Positions 1-8,923 of a DNA stretch of 64,000 bases are shown one piece after another; position 1 is the stretch's first letter; every line of letters starts with the position of its first letter. The position numbers and the translations under genes are program-made. Under the pieces are notes generated by a model that was not told the DNA's origin, searched no databases, and saw only the letters and a list, made by a program, of their open reading frames with translations. Location of the stretch: NCBI RefSeq assembly GCF_001306175.1, contig NZ_LGKN01000005.1:186001-250000 (forward strand), in the 5' to 3' direction. The stretch is from Ardenticatena maritima. GTDB lineage: Bacteria; Chloroflexota; Anaerolineae; Ardenticatenales; Ardenticatenaceae.

Positions 1-711
1 GTGCGGGCCAATGAATCCGGCAACGAACCACGTTTTGGGATGATCGTAGAGCTCGTCGGCGGTCCCCACCTGCTCGATTTTGCCTTGATGCATAACCGCC
101 ACGCGGTGCGCCAGGCGCGACGCCGTTGCCTGGTCGTGCGTCACGTAGATGAACGTGGCGCCCGTGTCGGCGTGGACTTTGAGCAATTCACGCTGAATTT
201 GCACCCGCAACGGCGGGTCAAGGTGCGCCATCGGTTCATCGAACAGGAAGAGCCGTGGTTCGCGGGTGAGCGCCCGCGCAAGCGCCACACGCTGCATTTG
301 CCCTGCCGAAAGTTGCGTTGGGCGGCGGTCCAGAAACGCGCCGATGCCCAAATACTCGGCGACACGCTGGACACGCCGCTGAATTTCGTCCTGCGGCAAC
401 CCGCGGAACTCCAGCCCCATGGCAATGTTTTCGTAGGCGGTGATATGCGGCCAGAGCGCCAGCGATTCAAAGACAAAGGCGAGATTGCGGTCGCGCGGCG
501 GAATGCGCGTGACATCTTCACCATCGAAAAGAACGGCGCCACGGTCAGGCACTTCGAGCCCGGCAATGATACGCAAAAGCGTCGTCTTGCCCGTGCCCGA
601 AGGCCCAAGCAATACCAGACGTTCGCCTTCCTGAACGTCCAAATCAATGCCGCGCAAGACTTCCTGGCGGCCAAATTTTTTGGTGACGCCTTGAATCTGA
701 ACGCGTGTCAT
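1..711 (-). CDS. ABC transporter ATP-binding protein, sugar-type, partial at left edge
   Basis: The first 237 residues of an ATPase of the MalK/UgpC (CUT1) class are present; the C-terminus lies beyond the left edge. Visible motifs are Walker A GPSGTGKTT (about residues 36-44), Walker B LFLFDEP and the H-loop YVTHDQ. Two canonical residues differ. The Q-loop reads FVFESLALWPH, so glutamate replaces the Q of the usual FQxYALYPH. The signature reads LSAGQMQR in place of LSGGQ. It starts 6 nt after the stop of the canonical MalK-like gene upstream, so the two are one transcript. The family energises sugar import at the inner face of the membrane. I infer that this subunit may form an asymmetric pair with its neighbour; it could also be a separate transporter's ATPase. 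Confidence 0.9.
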   Translation of the reverse strand, partial: MTRVQIQGVTKKFGRQEVLRGIDLDVQEGERLVLLGPSGTGKTTLLRIIAGLEVPDRGAVLFDGEDVTRIPPRDRNLAFVFESLALWPHITAYENIAMGLEFRGLPQDEIQRRVQRVAEYLGIGAFLDRRPTQLSAGQMQRVALARALTREPRLFLFDEPMAHLDPPLRVQIQRELLKVHADTGATFIYVTHDQATASRLAHRVAVMHQGKIEQVGTADELYDHPKTWFVAGFIGPH

Positions 712-716
712 GGTGG

Positions 717-1820
717 TTAGGAGTAAATCGCCTGCTCATCCGCCGGGTTGAAAAGTTTGATTTGGTCCACGTCCACAACCAGTTCGACGGTTTCGCCCGC
801 AACAACGTCCACACGTGCATCCACCCGCGCCACAAACTGCTGTCCGTTGGCGTCGAGGTAGAGCAGCTCTTCGTTGCCCAGCAATTCCTTCACGTCCAGT
901 TTGGCTTTGATGGGTTGCGGGTTGATGCCGGGCATGGCAAAGGCTTTGTGGAAGAGGTGTTCGGGACGAATGCCCAAAATGACCTCTTTGCCCAGCCAGT
1001 CGCTCACTTCACGTGCAATGTGTTCGGGCAAGCGCAGGCGGAAGCCGCCCGTATCCACGTACATTTCCTCTTTGGTGCCGGTCAGCGTGGCGTTGAAGAA
1101 GTTCATCGCCGGGCTGCCGATGAAGCCCGCCACGAAAACGTTTTGCGGGTGGTTGTAGAGGTTTTGCGGCGTGTCCAACTGCTGCAACACCCCATCACGC
1201 ATGACGGCGATGCGGTCGGCCATGGTCATCGCTTCGACCTGGTCGTGCGTCACGTAGATGAAGGTGGTTTGCAGGCGCTTGTGCAAGCGAATCAACTCGG
1301 CGCGCGTTTGCACACGCAATTTGGCGTCCAGGTTGGAGAGCGGCTCGTCCATGAGGAAGACCGCCGGCTCGCGCACGATGGCGCGCCCCAACGCCACACG
1401 CTGGCGCTGACCACCGGAGAGCGCTTTAGGCTTGCGGTCGAGCAGGTGGTCAATGCCCAGAATCTGCGCGGCTTCCTTCACGCGGCGGTCAATTTCATCT
1501 TTGGGCATTTTGCGCAGTTTCAAGCCAAACGCCATGTTGTCGTAAACGCTCATGTGCGGATAGAGCGCGTAGGACTGAAACACCATGGCGATGTTGCGGT
1601 CTTTGGGCGGCACGTCGTTGACAATGCGGTCGCCAATCCAGATGTTGCCTTCGGTGACTTCTTCCAGACCAGCCAGCATACGGAGGGCGGTACTCTTCCC
1701 ACAACCAGAAGGACCGACCAAAACGAGGAATTCCTTGTCCTTGACTTCGAGGTGCAGGTCTTTGATAACGACGTTGTCGCCAAAGGCTTTCCATACGTGC
1801 TCGTAGGTCACGCTTGCCAT
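717..1820 (-). CDS. ABC transporter ATP-binding protein, MalK/UgpC family
   Basis: A 367-residue ATPase with all canonical motifs: Walker [10 protein letters not shown] (about 38-46), Q-loop [11 protein letters not shown], signature LSGGQRQR, Walker B VFLMDEP, D-loop SNLD and switch THDQ. It is followed by the roughly 120-residue regulatory TOBE/MalK-type C-terminal domain, whose length matches the family (about 360-370). The ATG at 1820 is chosen because AAAGGAG lies 7 nt upstream and the protein then begins [11 protein letters not shown], typical of the family; upstream in-frame codons encode low-complexity sequence. Proteins of this class power several sugar permeases in one cell. No permease is adjacent in the window; malE and malF lie 60 kb away at the right edge, so which transporter it serves is open. 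Confidence 0.95.
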   Translation of the reverse strand: MASVTYEHVWKAFGDNVVIKDLHLEVKDKEFLVLVGPSGCGKSTALRMLAGLEEVTEGNIWIGDRIVNDVPPKDRNIAMVFQSYALYPHMSVYDNMAFGLKLRKMPKDEIDRRVKEAAQILGIDHLLDRKPKALSGGQRQRVALGRAIVREPAVFLMDEPLSNLDAKLRVQTRAELIRLHKRLQTTFIYVTHDQVEAMTMADRIAVMRDGVLQQLDTPQNLYNHPQNVFVAGFIGSPAMNFFNATLTGTKEEMYVDTGGFRLRLPEHIAREVSDWLGKEVILGIRPEHLFHKAFAMPGINPQPIKAKLDVKELLGNEELLYLDANGQQFVARVDARVDVVAGETVELVVDVDQIKLFNPADEQAIYS

Positions 1821-2105
1821 TGTAAAAACTCCTTTCAATTGAAATTGGTTGATGCTGTGCGGGCAGCCACAACCGAGGCGTGAGTGGCACCTGGTTGCGC
1901 CGACACCGCGGGTTGGAGGAGACAGAACTTTTCGGTCGCAGGCGCGGTTGCGTGTGACCCACCACGCACCGCCGGGCACTCCCCTCTGCGGGCCATTCGG
2001 CCGTCACCGCTCCCGCTCCAACCCATGAATGCCGTCAACGAAGATGGGTCAAGCGAATGTGTGTGTGTGCCTCACCTCCTTTCATGTTCAAAATGGCTGG
2101 CTTTC
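1821..2105 (-). promoter_or_regulatory. Long 5' leader of the ABC ATPase operon
   Basis: About 285 nt separate the predicted transcription start from the ATPase start codon. The leader contains a near-perfect Shine-Dalgarno stretch, AAAGGAGGTGAG, on the minus strand near 2073-2084 that is not followed by a convincing gene. I see no recognisable riboswitch, T-box or terminator hairpin. Function unknown. Confidence 0.35.
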
Positions 2106-2134
2106 ATCTTATGCACAAAAAGCCTGTTTGTCTA
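2106..2134 (-). promoter_or_regulatory. Putative sigma-A promoter of the ABC ATPase operon
   Basis: On the minus strand, TAGACA (2134-2129), a 17-nt spacer and TAAGAT (2111-2106) match the consensus at 5 of 6 and 4 of 6 positions. It points at the MalK-like gene. Confidence 0.45.
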
Positions 2135-2161
2135 GTGGCCATTTGTGCCATTTTGGATGTG

Positions 2162-3094
2162 TCAACTTTCATGTGTGAAGGTTCGTTCCAGCAGGGTATG
2201 CCACGTGGCTGTGTCGAACGCCTCAATGTTGAAGACGTTCGCCGCGTCGGGCGCGCCCGCCTGCGGCACGGTGAGCCCACGCGCCAACCCCGCTGTTTCG
2301 ACGGCGACGCAGCAGGTGGCGGCACGCTGTACCGCTTCGGGGCGCAACACCACCGCCGCGGCAAGCGGGTCGGGCAGGGGCATGCCGGTGTAGCCCCATT
2401 CAGTGCGGCAACGCGCCGCCAATGGGGCGCTGATGGCGCGCACAAAGCGCGCCGTGGGCGTTTCATGTGCCAGCATTGCGTGCCACCGCTCCCACGGCAC
2501 GGTATGCGCCAGGGTCGCTTCCCACGTGACCAGGGTGATACGCGCTTCGCTTTCCAGCACGATTTTGGCGGCTTCGGCGTCCGCCCAGATGTTGAATTCC
2601 GCCACGGGCGTGACGTTCCCCTGGGCGGTGAGCGCGCCCCCCATGATGATGAAGCGCCGCACCAGGCGGGGCAGGTCGGGGTCGAGCCGCATGGCAAGGG
2701 CGATGTTGGTCAGCGGTCCCAGCGCGAGGACGTCCAGGTCGCCGGGCATGGCGCGCGCGGTTTCCACCAGCGCCATTGCCGCCGGCAGCGCGGACGGAGC
2801 AATCGGCGCGGCGGGGTAGCGATGAGCGACGCCCCCCAACCCGTCGTCACCATGCACGAGGTCGAAGGGAAGAGACACGCCCATGAGCGGGGTCGCCGCG
2901 CCGCGATAGACGGGAATCTGCGGCGCGTCGGCGACGTTCAGCACGATGGCGATGTTGCGCATGACCGCGTCGAGCGGGCAATTGCCCTGGACGCCGCCAA
3001 TGCCCACCAAGGCGATGTCGGGCGCGTGCAGGAGCATGAGCAAGGCGATGGCGTCATCCACGCCCACGTCGGTATCCACAAAGAGCGGTCTCAT
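2162..3094 (-). CDS. Inosine/uridine-preferring nucleoside hydrolase family protein
   Basis: A 310-residue cytoplasmic hydrolase of the IUNH family, whose members cleave the N-glycosidic bond of nucleosides in salvage. The calcium-binding signature DTDVGVDDAIAL is at residues 6-17, and the GPLTNIALAM and EFNIWADAEAA blocks follow. The conserved C-terminal motif that is usually xHDPxA reads PLPDPLAAAV, so the histidine that normally assists leaving-group departure is proline. The ATG at 3094 has GAGGAGG just upstream and overlaps the stop of the TetR gene (ATGA), so translation is coupled. Family assignment is secure; substrate and full activity are uncertain because of the His-to-Pro change. 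Confidence 0.88.
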   Translation of the reverse strand: MRPLFVDTDVGVDDAIALLMLLHAPDIALVGIGGVQGNCPLDAVMRNIAIVLNVADAPQIPVYRGAATPLMGVSLPFDLVHGDDGLGGVAHRYPAAPIAPSALPAAMALVETARAMPGDLDVLALGPLTNIALAMRLDPDLPRLVRRFIIMGGALTAQGNVTPVAEFNIWADAEAAKIVLESEARITLVTWEATLAHTVPWERWHAMLAHETPTARFVRAISAPLAARCRTEWGYTGMPLPDPLAAAVVLRPEAVQRAATCCVAVETAGLARGLTVPQAGAPDAANVFNIEAFDTATWHTLLERTFTHES

Positions 3095-3684
3095 CGGGAC
3101 GCCTCCTCTGCGGTTGGTGAGGGGGGGCGGCGGACGGCGTCCCACGCCGCTTCGACAATGTGCGCGATAGCGGCGTCGTCCAATGTGAGGAAGCCCGCCG
3201 CACAACGCTGCGCCAGTCCGGTGGCAACGTCCAGCGTGAAGGCTTGCATGACCACGGGCGGCAAGGGTTTGAGCAGGTTGGCGGCTTGCGCTTCTTCAAA
3301 GGTGCGCAAGATGGGGTCGTACAAATGGCGTGTTTCGGCTTCAATCGCCGGCGTGTAGTAGGGCGAGCGGGTGTATTGCTCAACAAAGGCGGCTTCCAGC
3401 GGGTGGGTGAGGTAGTAGCGCATGAGGATGCTCAACGCCTGGCGCACGCGCTTTTCGAGCGGTTGCCCGGCGTCAAATTCGCGCTGGAAGGTGTCCGCCA
3501 GGCGCTGCTTGATGTCGCGATAGAGCGCGTTCATCACGTCGTCTTTGCTGGCAAAATAATGGTAGATGATGCCGGCGCTGACGCCCGCTTCGGCGGCGAT
3601 TTTCGCCATGGATGTGCCGTGAAACCCATACTGCGAGACAAGTTTGAGGGTCGCTTGCAAAATGGCGTTGCGTTTGTCGCTCAT
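3091..3684 (-). CDS. TetR/AcrR family transcriptional regulator
   Basis: A 197-residue repressor. The N-terminal helix-turn-helix (about residues 5-50) contains GFHGTSMAKIAAEAGVS and the typical IYHYFASKDDVM recognition-helix end. The remaining helical domain (about 60-190) is the ligand-binding and dimerisation part. The gene starts at 3684 after AGAGGGG and its stop overlaps the nucleoside hydrolase start, so regulator and enzyme form one operon. A GAATG-TT-CATTC palindrome lies between the -10 element and the start codon, as expected for autoregulation. The ligand is unknown; a nucleoside or related metabolite is a guess from the neighbour. Confidence 0.93.
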   Translation of the reverse strand: MSDKRNAILQATLKLVSQYGFHGTSMAKIAAEAGVSAGIIYHYFASKDDVMNALYRDIKQRLADTFQREFDAGQPLEKRVRQALSILMRYYLTHPLEAAFVEQYTRSPYYTPAIEAETRHLYDPILRTFEEAQAANLLKPLPPVVMQAFTLDVATGLAQRCAAGFLTLDDAAIAHIVEAAWDAVRRPPSPTAEEASR

Positions 3685-3702
3685 CGAACCCCTCTGCTGA
3701 GT

Positions 3703-3714
3703 GAATGTTCATTC
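3703..3714. promoter_or_regulatory. TetR operator palindrome
   Basis: GAATG (3703-3707), TT, CATTC (3710-3714) is a perfect inverted repeat directly downstream of the predicted -10 element and upstream of the TetR start codon. Position and form match TetR-family autoregulatory operators. Confidence 0.7.
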
Positions 3715-3715
3715 G

Positions 3716-3744
3716 ATGATGGCGTGAGGCGGGGGAATTGTCAA
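3716..3744 (-). promoter_or_regulatory. Promoter of the TetR-nucleoside hydrolase operon
   Basis: On the minus strand, a consensus TTGACA (3744-3739), 17-nt spacer and CATCAT (3721-3716). The TetR palindrome covers the expected transcription start. Confidence 0.65.
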
Positions 3745-3757
3745 GCAGGTGTGGGGC

Positions 3758-4546
3758 TTACAAGAGGCGGGCGGAGTGGACGGGCAATCCCACCAGTTCT
3801 TTGAAGCGGTTGCAGGTGGCGGGTAAATGCCCCGCATACTGGTTGTTGAAGAAGCCATACACCGCCGAGACGTGGGGCAACCGCGCTTCGATGCGTTCCA
3901 GCCACCAGCGCAGGCGCGGCGTGACGTCGCGCTGTTCGCGGTTCTTTTGGGCGTAGCGCCCGTGGCGATCAATCCAACGCAGGTAAAGAAAATCGGTAGT
4001 GGCGAGCACCTGTTTGGGCACGCCTTCGTAATCGGCGGCAACCCACGCGACGCCGTGGGCGCGCAGCAGGTGAATGGTCTCGCGCACGAACCAACTGCGA
4101 TGGCGAAATTCCACCGCGTAGCGCTGTGTGGGCGGTAAGGCGTGCAACAGGCGTTCAAAAGCGGGCAAAAAGCGCGCGCGGTCAAAATCGGGCGGGAATT
4201 GGAGCAAGATGGGTCCGAGTTTGTGTTCGAGCAGGGCGACGCGCTCTACAAAGGCGTGTACCGCCGCGCGGGGGTCTTCGGTGCGCGCCGCCAGCAAGAT
4301 GTCGCGCGGCATTTTGGGGCAAAAGGTGAAGTCGTCGGGTGTGATGGTGAACCAGCGGCGCACGTGCGCGGCGGCGGGCGGGGCGTAGAAGGTCGAATCC
4401 ATTTCGACGGCGTTGAAGTGGCGGCTGTACCACGCCAGAAAATCGCGCGGTTTGAGGTCGGGTGGGTAGAAGACACCCACCCAATCCTTGAACCCGTAGC
4501 CCATGGTGCCCAGATACCAGCGCACGCCGGCGGCTTGCTCACGCAT
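3758..4546 (-). CDS. DUF72 (YecE-like) family protein
   Basis: 262 residues with the DUF72 TIM-barrel hallmarks: an opening GTMGYGFKDWVGVFYP, then YSRHFNAVEMDSTFY, the LLQFPP strand, AVEFRHRSWF and the closing YGFFNNQYAGHLPATC. The length is normal for the family. Biochemical function is not established for DUF72; a nuclease-like or repair-linked role has been suggested from barrel similarity. It overlaps the last 8 nt of polA, making it the tail gene of a repair-flavoured operon, which fits such a role but does not prove it. Start at 4546 is the only upstream ATG compatible with the conserved N-terminus. Confidence 0.88.
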   Translation of the reverse strand: MREQAAGVRWYLGTMGYGFKDWVGVFYPPDLKPRDFLAWYSRHFNAVEMDSTFYAPPAAAHVRRWFTITPDDFTFCPKMPRDILLAARTEDPRAAVHAFVERVALLEHKLGPILLQFPPDFDRARFLPAFERLLHALPPTQRYAVEFRHRSWFVRETIHLLRAHGVAWVAADYEGVPKQVLATTDFLYLRWIDRHGRYAQKNREQRDVTPRLRWWLERIEARLPHVSAVYGFFNNQYAGHLPATCNRFKELVGLPVHSARLL

Positions 4547-7295
4547 GCAAAAACTCGTCCAGCGAGACCATTTCTTCCCAGTTGTAGCCCACTTTGGCGT
4601 CCACTTTGAGGGGCACGCTGAGCGGATAGGCGTTGCTCATGCGGTCAATCACGAGCGGGGGGATGTCGCCCAACTCGTCTTCGTGAATTTCAAAGAGCAG
4701 TTCGTCGTGCACTTGCAAAATCATGCGCGACCGCACGCCCCGATCGCGGAAGGTGCGGTGGATGTCAATCATCGCCAGTTTGATGATGTCCGCCGCGGAG
4801 CCCTGGATGGGGTGGTTGCGGGCGGCGCGTTCAGCGGCGCGCAGCTGATTGGCGGGAATTTGCGCCCCGGCGCGAAATTCGGGGAAGTAGCGTCGACGCC
4901 CCAGGATGGTTTCGGTGTAGCCCCGTTCGCGCGCTTGTTCGACGATGCTGTCCAGAAAGGCGGCGATGCTCGGAAAGCGCTCGAAGTAGCGTTCCAAAAA
5001 CGCCTCGGCTTCTTCGCGCGACAAGCCGGTTTCGGTGGCGAGCCGCCAGGCGCTCATGCCGTAGAGCAAGCCGAAGTTGACGCGCTTGGCAAGGTTGCGC
5101 ATTTCCGGCGTCACCTCTTCGGCGGGCACACCAAACACGGCGGCGGCGGTGGCGCGGTGGATGTCGCCGTCTTCCAGGAAGGCGCGGCGCAAGGCGTCGT
5201 CGCCGCTCAGGTGGGCGAGCACGCGCAGTTCGATTTGTGAGTAGTCGGCGGAGAGGAGCACGTACCCCGGTTCGGCGACGAAGGCGCGCCGAATGCGCCG
5301 CCCCACGTCGGTGCGGATGGGGATGTTTTGCAGGTTGGGGTTGGATGAGCTGAGCCGTCCCGTTTCGGTGCCCGTCTGGTTGAAGTCGGTGTGGATGCGC
5401 CCCGTGGCAGGGTTGACCATGCGCGGCAATTGTTCGATGTAGGTGGAGAGCAGTTTGCTCAGGTGGCGGTGTTCCAAAATCAGGTCCACCACGGGGTGCG
5501 CGCCGCGCAGGTTTTCGAGCACACGCGCCGAGGTGGAGTAGTGCCCGCTTTTGGTTTTGCTGCTGGCGCGTTTGTCCAGCCCCAGTTTGCCAAAGAGGAC
5601 GTCGCTCAACTGCTGGTTGCTGTTGATGTTGAATTCGTAGCCCACCAGGTCGTAAATCTCCCGTTCGATGGCGTCGAGCCGCTCGCGCAGTTCGGCGCGC
5701 AGTGCCGCCAGTACGTCCACGTCGAGCGCCACGCCCACCCGTTCCATCTCCGCCAGCACGGGCACCAGCGGCATTTCGACGTTGGCGAAGAGGTCCCACA
5801 AGGCGAGGTCGCGCAGGTCGGCTTCGAGCAGGCGCGCCAGGCGGGTGGTCATGTCCACGTCGGCGCAGGCGTAGGGGGCGACGTCTTCCACGGGCACTTC
5901 CGCCATGGAAATCTGGTCGCGCTTTTTGGCGCCGATGAGCTCTTCGATGGGGGTCATTTCCACGCCCAGCCGCTCGAACGCGAGCGCTTTCAGCCCGTAG
6001 GTGCGCCGACCGGGGTTGATGAGCCAGGCGGCAATCATGGTGTCGAAGTCCACGTTGGTGATGTCGAAGCCGTGCCGCCAGAGGACGAGCATGTCAAATT
6101 TGGCGTTGTGGGCGCGGGCGGGAATGCGCCGCGCCGCCAAAAAAGGACCGATGAGGGCGCGCACGTCTTCCAGCGGGACGTTGTAGGCGCTGGCTTCCAG
6201 CCCTTTGTGGGCGATGGGGATGTAGAAGCCTTCGCCTTCGCGCACGCTGAGCGCCAGCCCCACGAGGTTGGCGGTGTGGGGGTCGAGGTCGTCGGTTTCG
6301 ACGTCAAAGGTGATGAAGTCGGCGTCGCCGAGGCGCTGCGCCAGGGTGTGCAGGTCGTCGGGCTGGACGATGTGGTACGCCACGGGGCGGGCGGCTTCTT
6401 CGGTCTGCATGGGTTCGGTTTGCCCCGCGGGGGGCGGAATGCGCTCCACCAGGCTGTTGAATTCCAGTTCGCGGAAGAGGTCGAGCACGCGCCGGCGGTC
6501 GAAGTCGCGGGTGCGGGCGGCGTCCAGGTCGAGGGTGATGGGCACGTCGGTGCGGATACGCACCAAATCACGGCTGAGGAAGGCGAGTTCGCGCCCTTCG
6601 CGCAAGGCGTTTTGCACGCGGGCGGGCTTGATTTCGTCCAGGTGTTCGTAGATGCCTTCCAGCGAGCCGTAGGTTTGCAGAAGTTTGCGGGCGGTTTTGT
6701 CGCCAATACCGCGCACGCCGGGGATGTTGTCGCTGGGGTCGCCCACGAGGGCTTTGTAATCCACCAGCTGGTGGGGTTCCAGCCCGTAGCGTTCGCGCAC
6801 GGCGTCCACGTCGTAGCGGCGCACGTCGGAAAAGCGGCGCCCGCTGGTGAGCACAACGGTATGCGCGTTGATGAGCTGGAAGGCGTCGGTGTCGCCCGTG
6901 ACGATGACCACGTCCAGCCCCTGTTCGACGGCTTGCCGCGCCAGGGTGCCAATCACGTCGTCGGCTTCGTAGCCTTCGGCGGTGAAGATGGGAATGTTGA
7001 AGGCGTCCACCAGCTGGTAGATGCGCTCAAACTGCACGGCGAGTTCGTCGGGTTGTTTGGCGCGGTGTCCTTTGTAGTCGTCGAACAGCTCATGGCGGAA
7101 GGTGCGCCCCACGTCGAAAGCGACGGCGATGTAGTCGGGGCGTTCGTTTTCGAGCACTTCGAGCAACATGCTGGCAAAGCCGTACACGGCGTTGGTGAGT
7201 TCGCCTTTGCTGGTCGCCAGGGTGGGCGGCAAGGCGAAAAAGGCGCGGTACGCGAGCGAGTGCCCGTCAATGAGAACAATTTTGGGTCGGCTCAT
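4539..7295 (-). CDS. polA: DNA polymerase I
   Basis: 918 residues with three domains. The N-terminal 5'-3' exonuclease/flap domain (about 1-290) begins KIVLIDGHSLAYRAFF. The 3'-5' proofreading domain (about 310-500) keeps all acidic residues: FDVETD, HNAKFD and YACADVD. The polymerase domain has motif A DYSQIELR, the O-helix AKRVNFGLLYG and motif C QVHDEL. Unlike Taq Pol I, proofreading therefore looks intact. It fills gaps in excision repair and removes Okazaki primers. The ATG at 7295 is preferred because GAGG lies about 9 nt upstream and homology starts there; a GTG at 7310 overlapping the kinase stop (GTGA) is an alternative. It lies between a histidine kinase and DUF72 in an operon with endonuclease IV. 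Confidence 0.97.
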   Translation of the reverse strand: MSRPKIVLIDGHSLAYRAFFALPPTLATSKGELTNAVYGFASMLLEVLENERPDYIAVAFDVGRTFRHELFDDYKGHRAKQPDELAVQFERIYQLVDAFNIPIFTAEGYEADDVIGTLARQAVEQGLDVVIVTGDTDAFQLINAHTVVLTSGRRFSDVRRYDVDAVRERYGLEPHQLVDYKALVGDPSDNIPGVRGIGDKTARKLLQTYGSLEGIYEHLDEIKPARVQNALREGRELAFLSRDLVRIRTDVPITLDLDAARTRDFDRRRVLDLFRELEFNSLVERIPPPAGQTEPMQTEEAARPVAYHIVQPDDLHTLAQRLGDADFITFDVETDDLDPHTANLVGLALSVREGEGFYIPIAHKGLEASAYNVPLEDVRALIGPFLAARRIPARAHNAKFDMLVLWRHGFDITNVDFDTMIAAWLINPGRRTYGLKALAFERLGVEMTPIEELIGAKKRDQISMAEVPVEDVAPYACADVDMTTRLARLLEADLRDLALWDLFANVEMPLVPVLAEMERVGVALDVDVLAALRAELRERLDAIEREIYDLVGYEFNINSNQQLSDVLFGKLGLDKRASSKTKSGHYSTSARVLENLRGAHPVVDLILEHRHLSKLLSTYIEQLPRMVNPATGRIHTDFNQTGTETGRLSSSNPNLQNIPIRTDVGRRIRRAFVAEPGYVLLSADYSQIELRVLAHLSGDDALRRAFLEDGDIHRATAAAVFGVPAEEVTPEMRNLAKRVNFGLLYGMSAWRLATETGLSREEAEAFLERYFERFPSIAAFLDSIVEQARERGYTETILGRRRYFPEFRAGAQIPANQLRAAERAARNHPIQGSAADIIKLAMIDIHRTFRDRGVRSRMILQVHDELLFEIHEDELGDIPPLVIDRMSNAYPLSVPLKVDAKVGYNWEEMVSLDEFLHA

Positions 7296-7306
7296 ACGAT
7301 TTTGCC

Positions 7307-8914
7307 TCACTCGGTTGTGTCAATTGGGCGAATGCGAATGGTGCGCTTGGGGGCGTTGTCGTCGGCGGCGGGCAACGCCACGCAGAAGGTGGCGCCCCGG
7401 TTGGGTTCGCTTTCCACCCAGATGCGCCCCCCGTGGGCTTCGACGATGGCGCGCGCCATGTACAGCCCCAGCCCGGCGCCTTCGGTGCGCGAGGCTTCGC
7501 CTTCCACGCGGTGGAAGCGGCGGAAGATGCGTTCTTGCTCTTCCAGCGGAATGCCGGGTCCTTCGTCGCTGACGCAGAAGATGAGTTCGCCCCGCGCGTC
7601 GTCGTAGGTCAGGCGCAGGCTGACGCGCGTGTCGGCGGGGGCGTATTTGACGGCGTTGGAGAGCAGGTTGTGCACCACTTGCCGCAGGCGTCCCGTATCC
7701 GCCATGACGGGCGGGAACGCCGCGCCGTCAAGCGCGATGTCGAAATGGTGCGAGGGGTGGGCGCGGGCAAATTCGCTGAGCACGCGCGGCAACCATTCGT
7801 CCAGTTGCACGGGTTCGAGGTGCAGTTGAAGCCCGCCGGCTTCGAGGCGGGCGGCGTCGAGCAGGTTGTCCACCAGGCGGGTGAGGTGCTGGGCTTCGTC
7901 CAGGATGACGTGCAAGCCTTCGCGCCAGGTGGCTTCGTCCCATTGCACGTCGTCGCGCAAGAGGGTTTCGGCGTAGCCGATGATGATGGCGAGCGGGGTT
8001 TTGAGTTCGTGCGAGATGCCGGCGATGAAGGCGCGTTGCGAGGCTTCGAGTGCGCGGCGTTCGCTCAAATCGTGGACGCTCGCCACCATGCCGCGCCCCT
8101 GCGCCAGCGGTGTGTAAACCACGCTGACGTAGGGTCCGCGTGTACCGTTGCGGCGGATGAGGTAGCCTTCCTGCCGCACCAGGTCGCTATGCGGGGCGGG
8201 GGCGGGCAAGCGCACGCCGGCTTCGTTTTCCAGCCGCAGGACATGCTCGAACGGTTGCCCGACTACGTCGTCCAGGTTCCAGCCGGAGAGCCGCGCCAGC
8301 GCGGGGTTGATGAGTTCGATGCGCCTTTCGGCGTTGATGAGCGCCACGCCGTCGGCACTGTTGGCAAGCACCGCCGCCAGACGTTCGCGTTCTTGCACCA
8401 GTTGGCGCACGAGCATGGCGTTGCGAATAGCGATGGACGCCTGGTCGGCGAAGCCGGAGAGCAGGCGTTCTTCGTAGCGGGTGAAGGCGCGTTCGCTGGA
8501 ACGAAAGGCGATGAGCGCGCCGATGACGTCGCCGTCCACTTCAAGCGGCATGGCGATGATGTGGGTGAAGGGCAACTGCTGGCGGCGGGCGATACGCAGC
8601 AACGCCCGTTGCAGGGCGGGTTGTTTCCACCAGGGGGGTGTATCGTCGGCGGTTTCGCTGTGCTGGGGAATGCTGTTGAGCAACGGCTCGAAAGCGCGCG
8701 CCGTTTCCAGCGGCAAGCCGGTGGTGGCGACAACGCGCATGTTGGTGCGGGGCAGCCGCAGGGCGACAAAGCCCGCGTCGGCTTGGAGAAGCACGACGGC
8801 TTCTTCCAGCACGATGTGCAGGACGGTGCCCAAATCAAGGTTGCGGCTGAGCGCCCGCGAGAGCGCCAGCAGGTATTCGTGCGCGCCAAAGGGTGCGAGT
8901 TCGGTTCCGCTCAT
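7307..8914 (-). CDS. Cytoplasmic GAF-PAS sensor histidine kinase
   Basis: 535 residues without membrane segments. Order: GAF domain (about 20-165), PAS domain (about 175-290), HisKA with H-box FIAGISHELKTPLA (about 297-310) and a HATPase domain ending with VSDEGPGIP, FRRFHRVEG and GAGLGLYMARAIVEAHGG (about 410-520). It autophosphorylates on the H-box histidine and should pass phosphate to a response regulator, but none is adjacent. It lies within the repair operon, 9 nt after endonuclease IV and overlapping or abutting polA. Whether it senses DNA damage, redox state or something unrelated cannot be told from sequence. Confidence 0.93.
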   Translation of the reverse strand: MSGTELAPFGAHEYLLALSRALSRNLDLGTVLHIVLEEAVVLLQADAGFVALRLPRTNMRVVATTGLPLETARAFEPLLNSIPQHSETADDTPPWWKQPALQRALLRIARRQQLPFTHIIAMPLEVDGDVIGALIAFRSSERAFTRYEERLLSGFADQASIAIRNAMLVRQLVQERERLAAVLANSADGVALINAERRIELINPALARLSGWNLDDVVGQPFEHVLRLENEAGVRLPAPAPHSDLVRQEGYLIRRNGTRGPYVSVVYTPLAQGRGMVASVHDLSERRALEASQRAFIAGISHELKTPLAIIIGYAETLLRDDVQWDEATWREGLHVILDEAQHLTRLVDNLLDAARLEAGGLQLHLEPVQLDEWLPRVLSEFARAHPSHHFDIALDGAAFPPVMADTGRLRQVVHNLLSNAVKYAPADTRVSLRLTYDDARGELIFCVSDEGPGIPLEEQERIFRRFHRVEGEASRTEGAGLGLYMARAIVEAHGGRIWVESEPNRGATFCVALPAADDNAPKRTIRIRPIDTTE

Positions 8915-8923
8915 CCTGTGTCC

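Noticed and set aside
1835-2038. Small minus-strand frame in the ATPase leader
   Set aside because: It starts with TTG far from the AAAGGAGG stretch, has biased composition and no recognisable fold.
7295-7310. GTG start for polA at 7310
   Set aside because: It overlaps the kinase stop and is possible, but homology and Shine-Dalgarno spacing favour the ATG at 7295.
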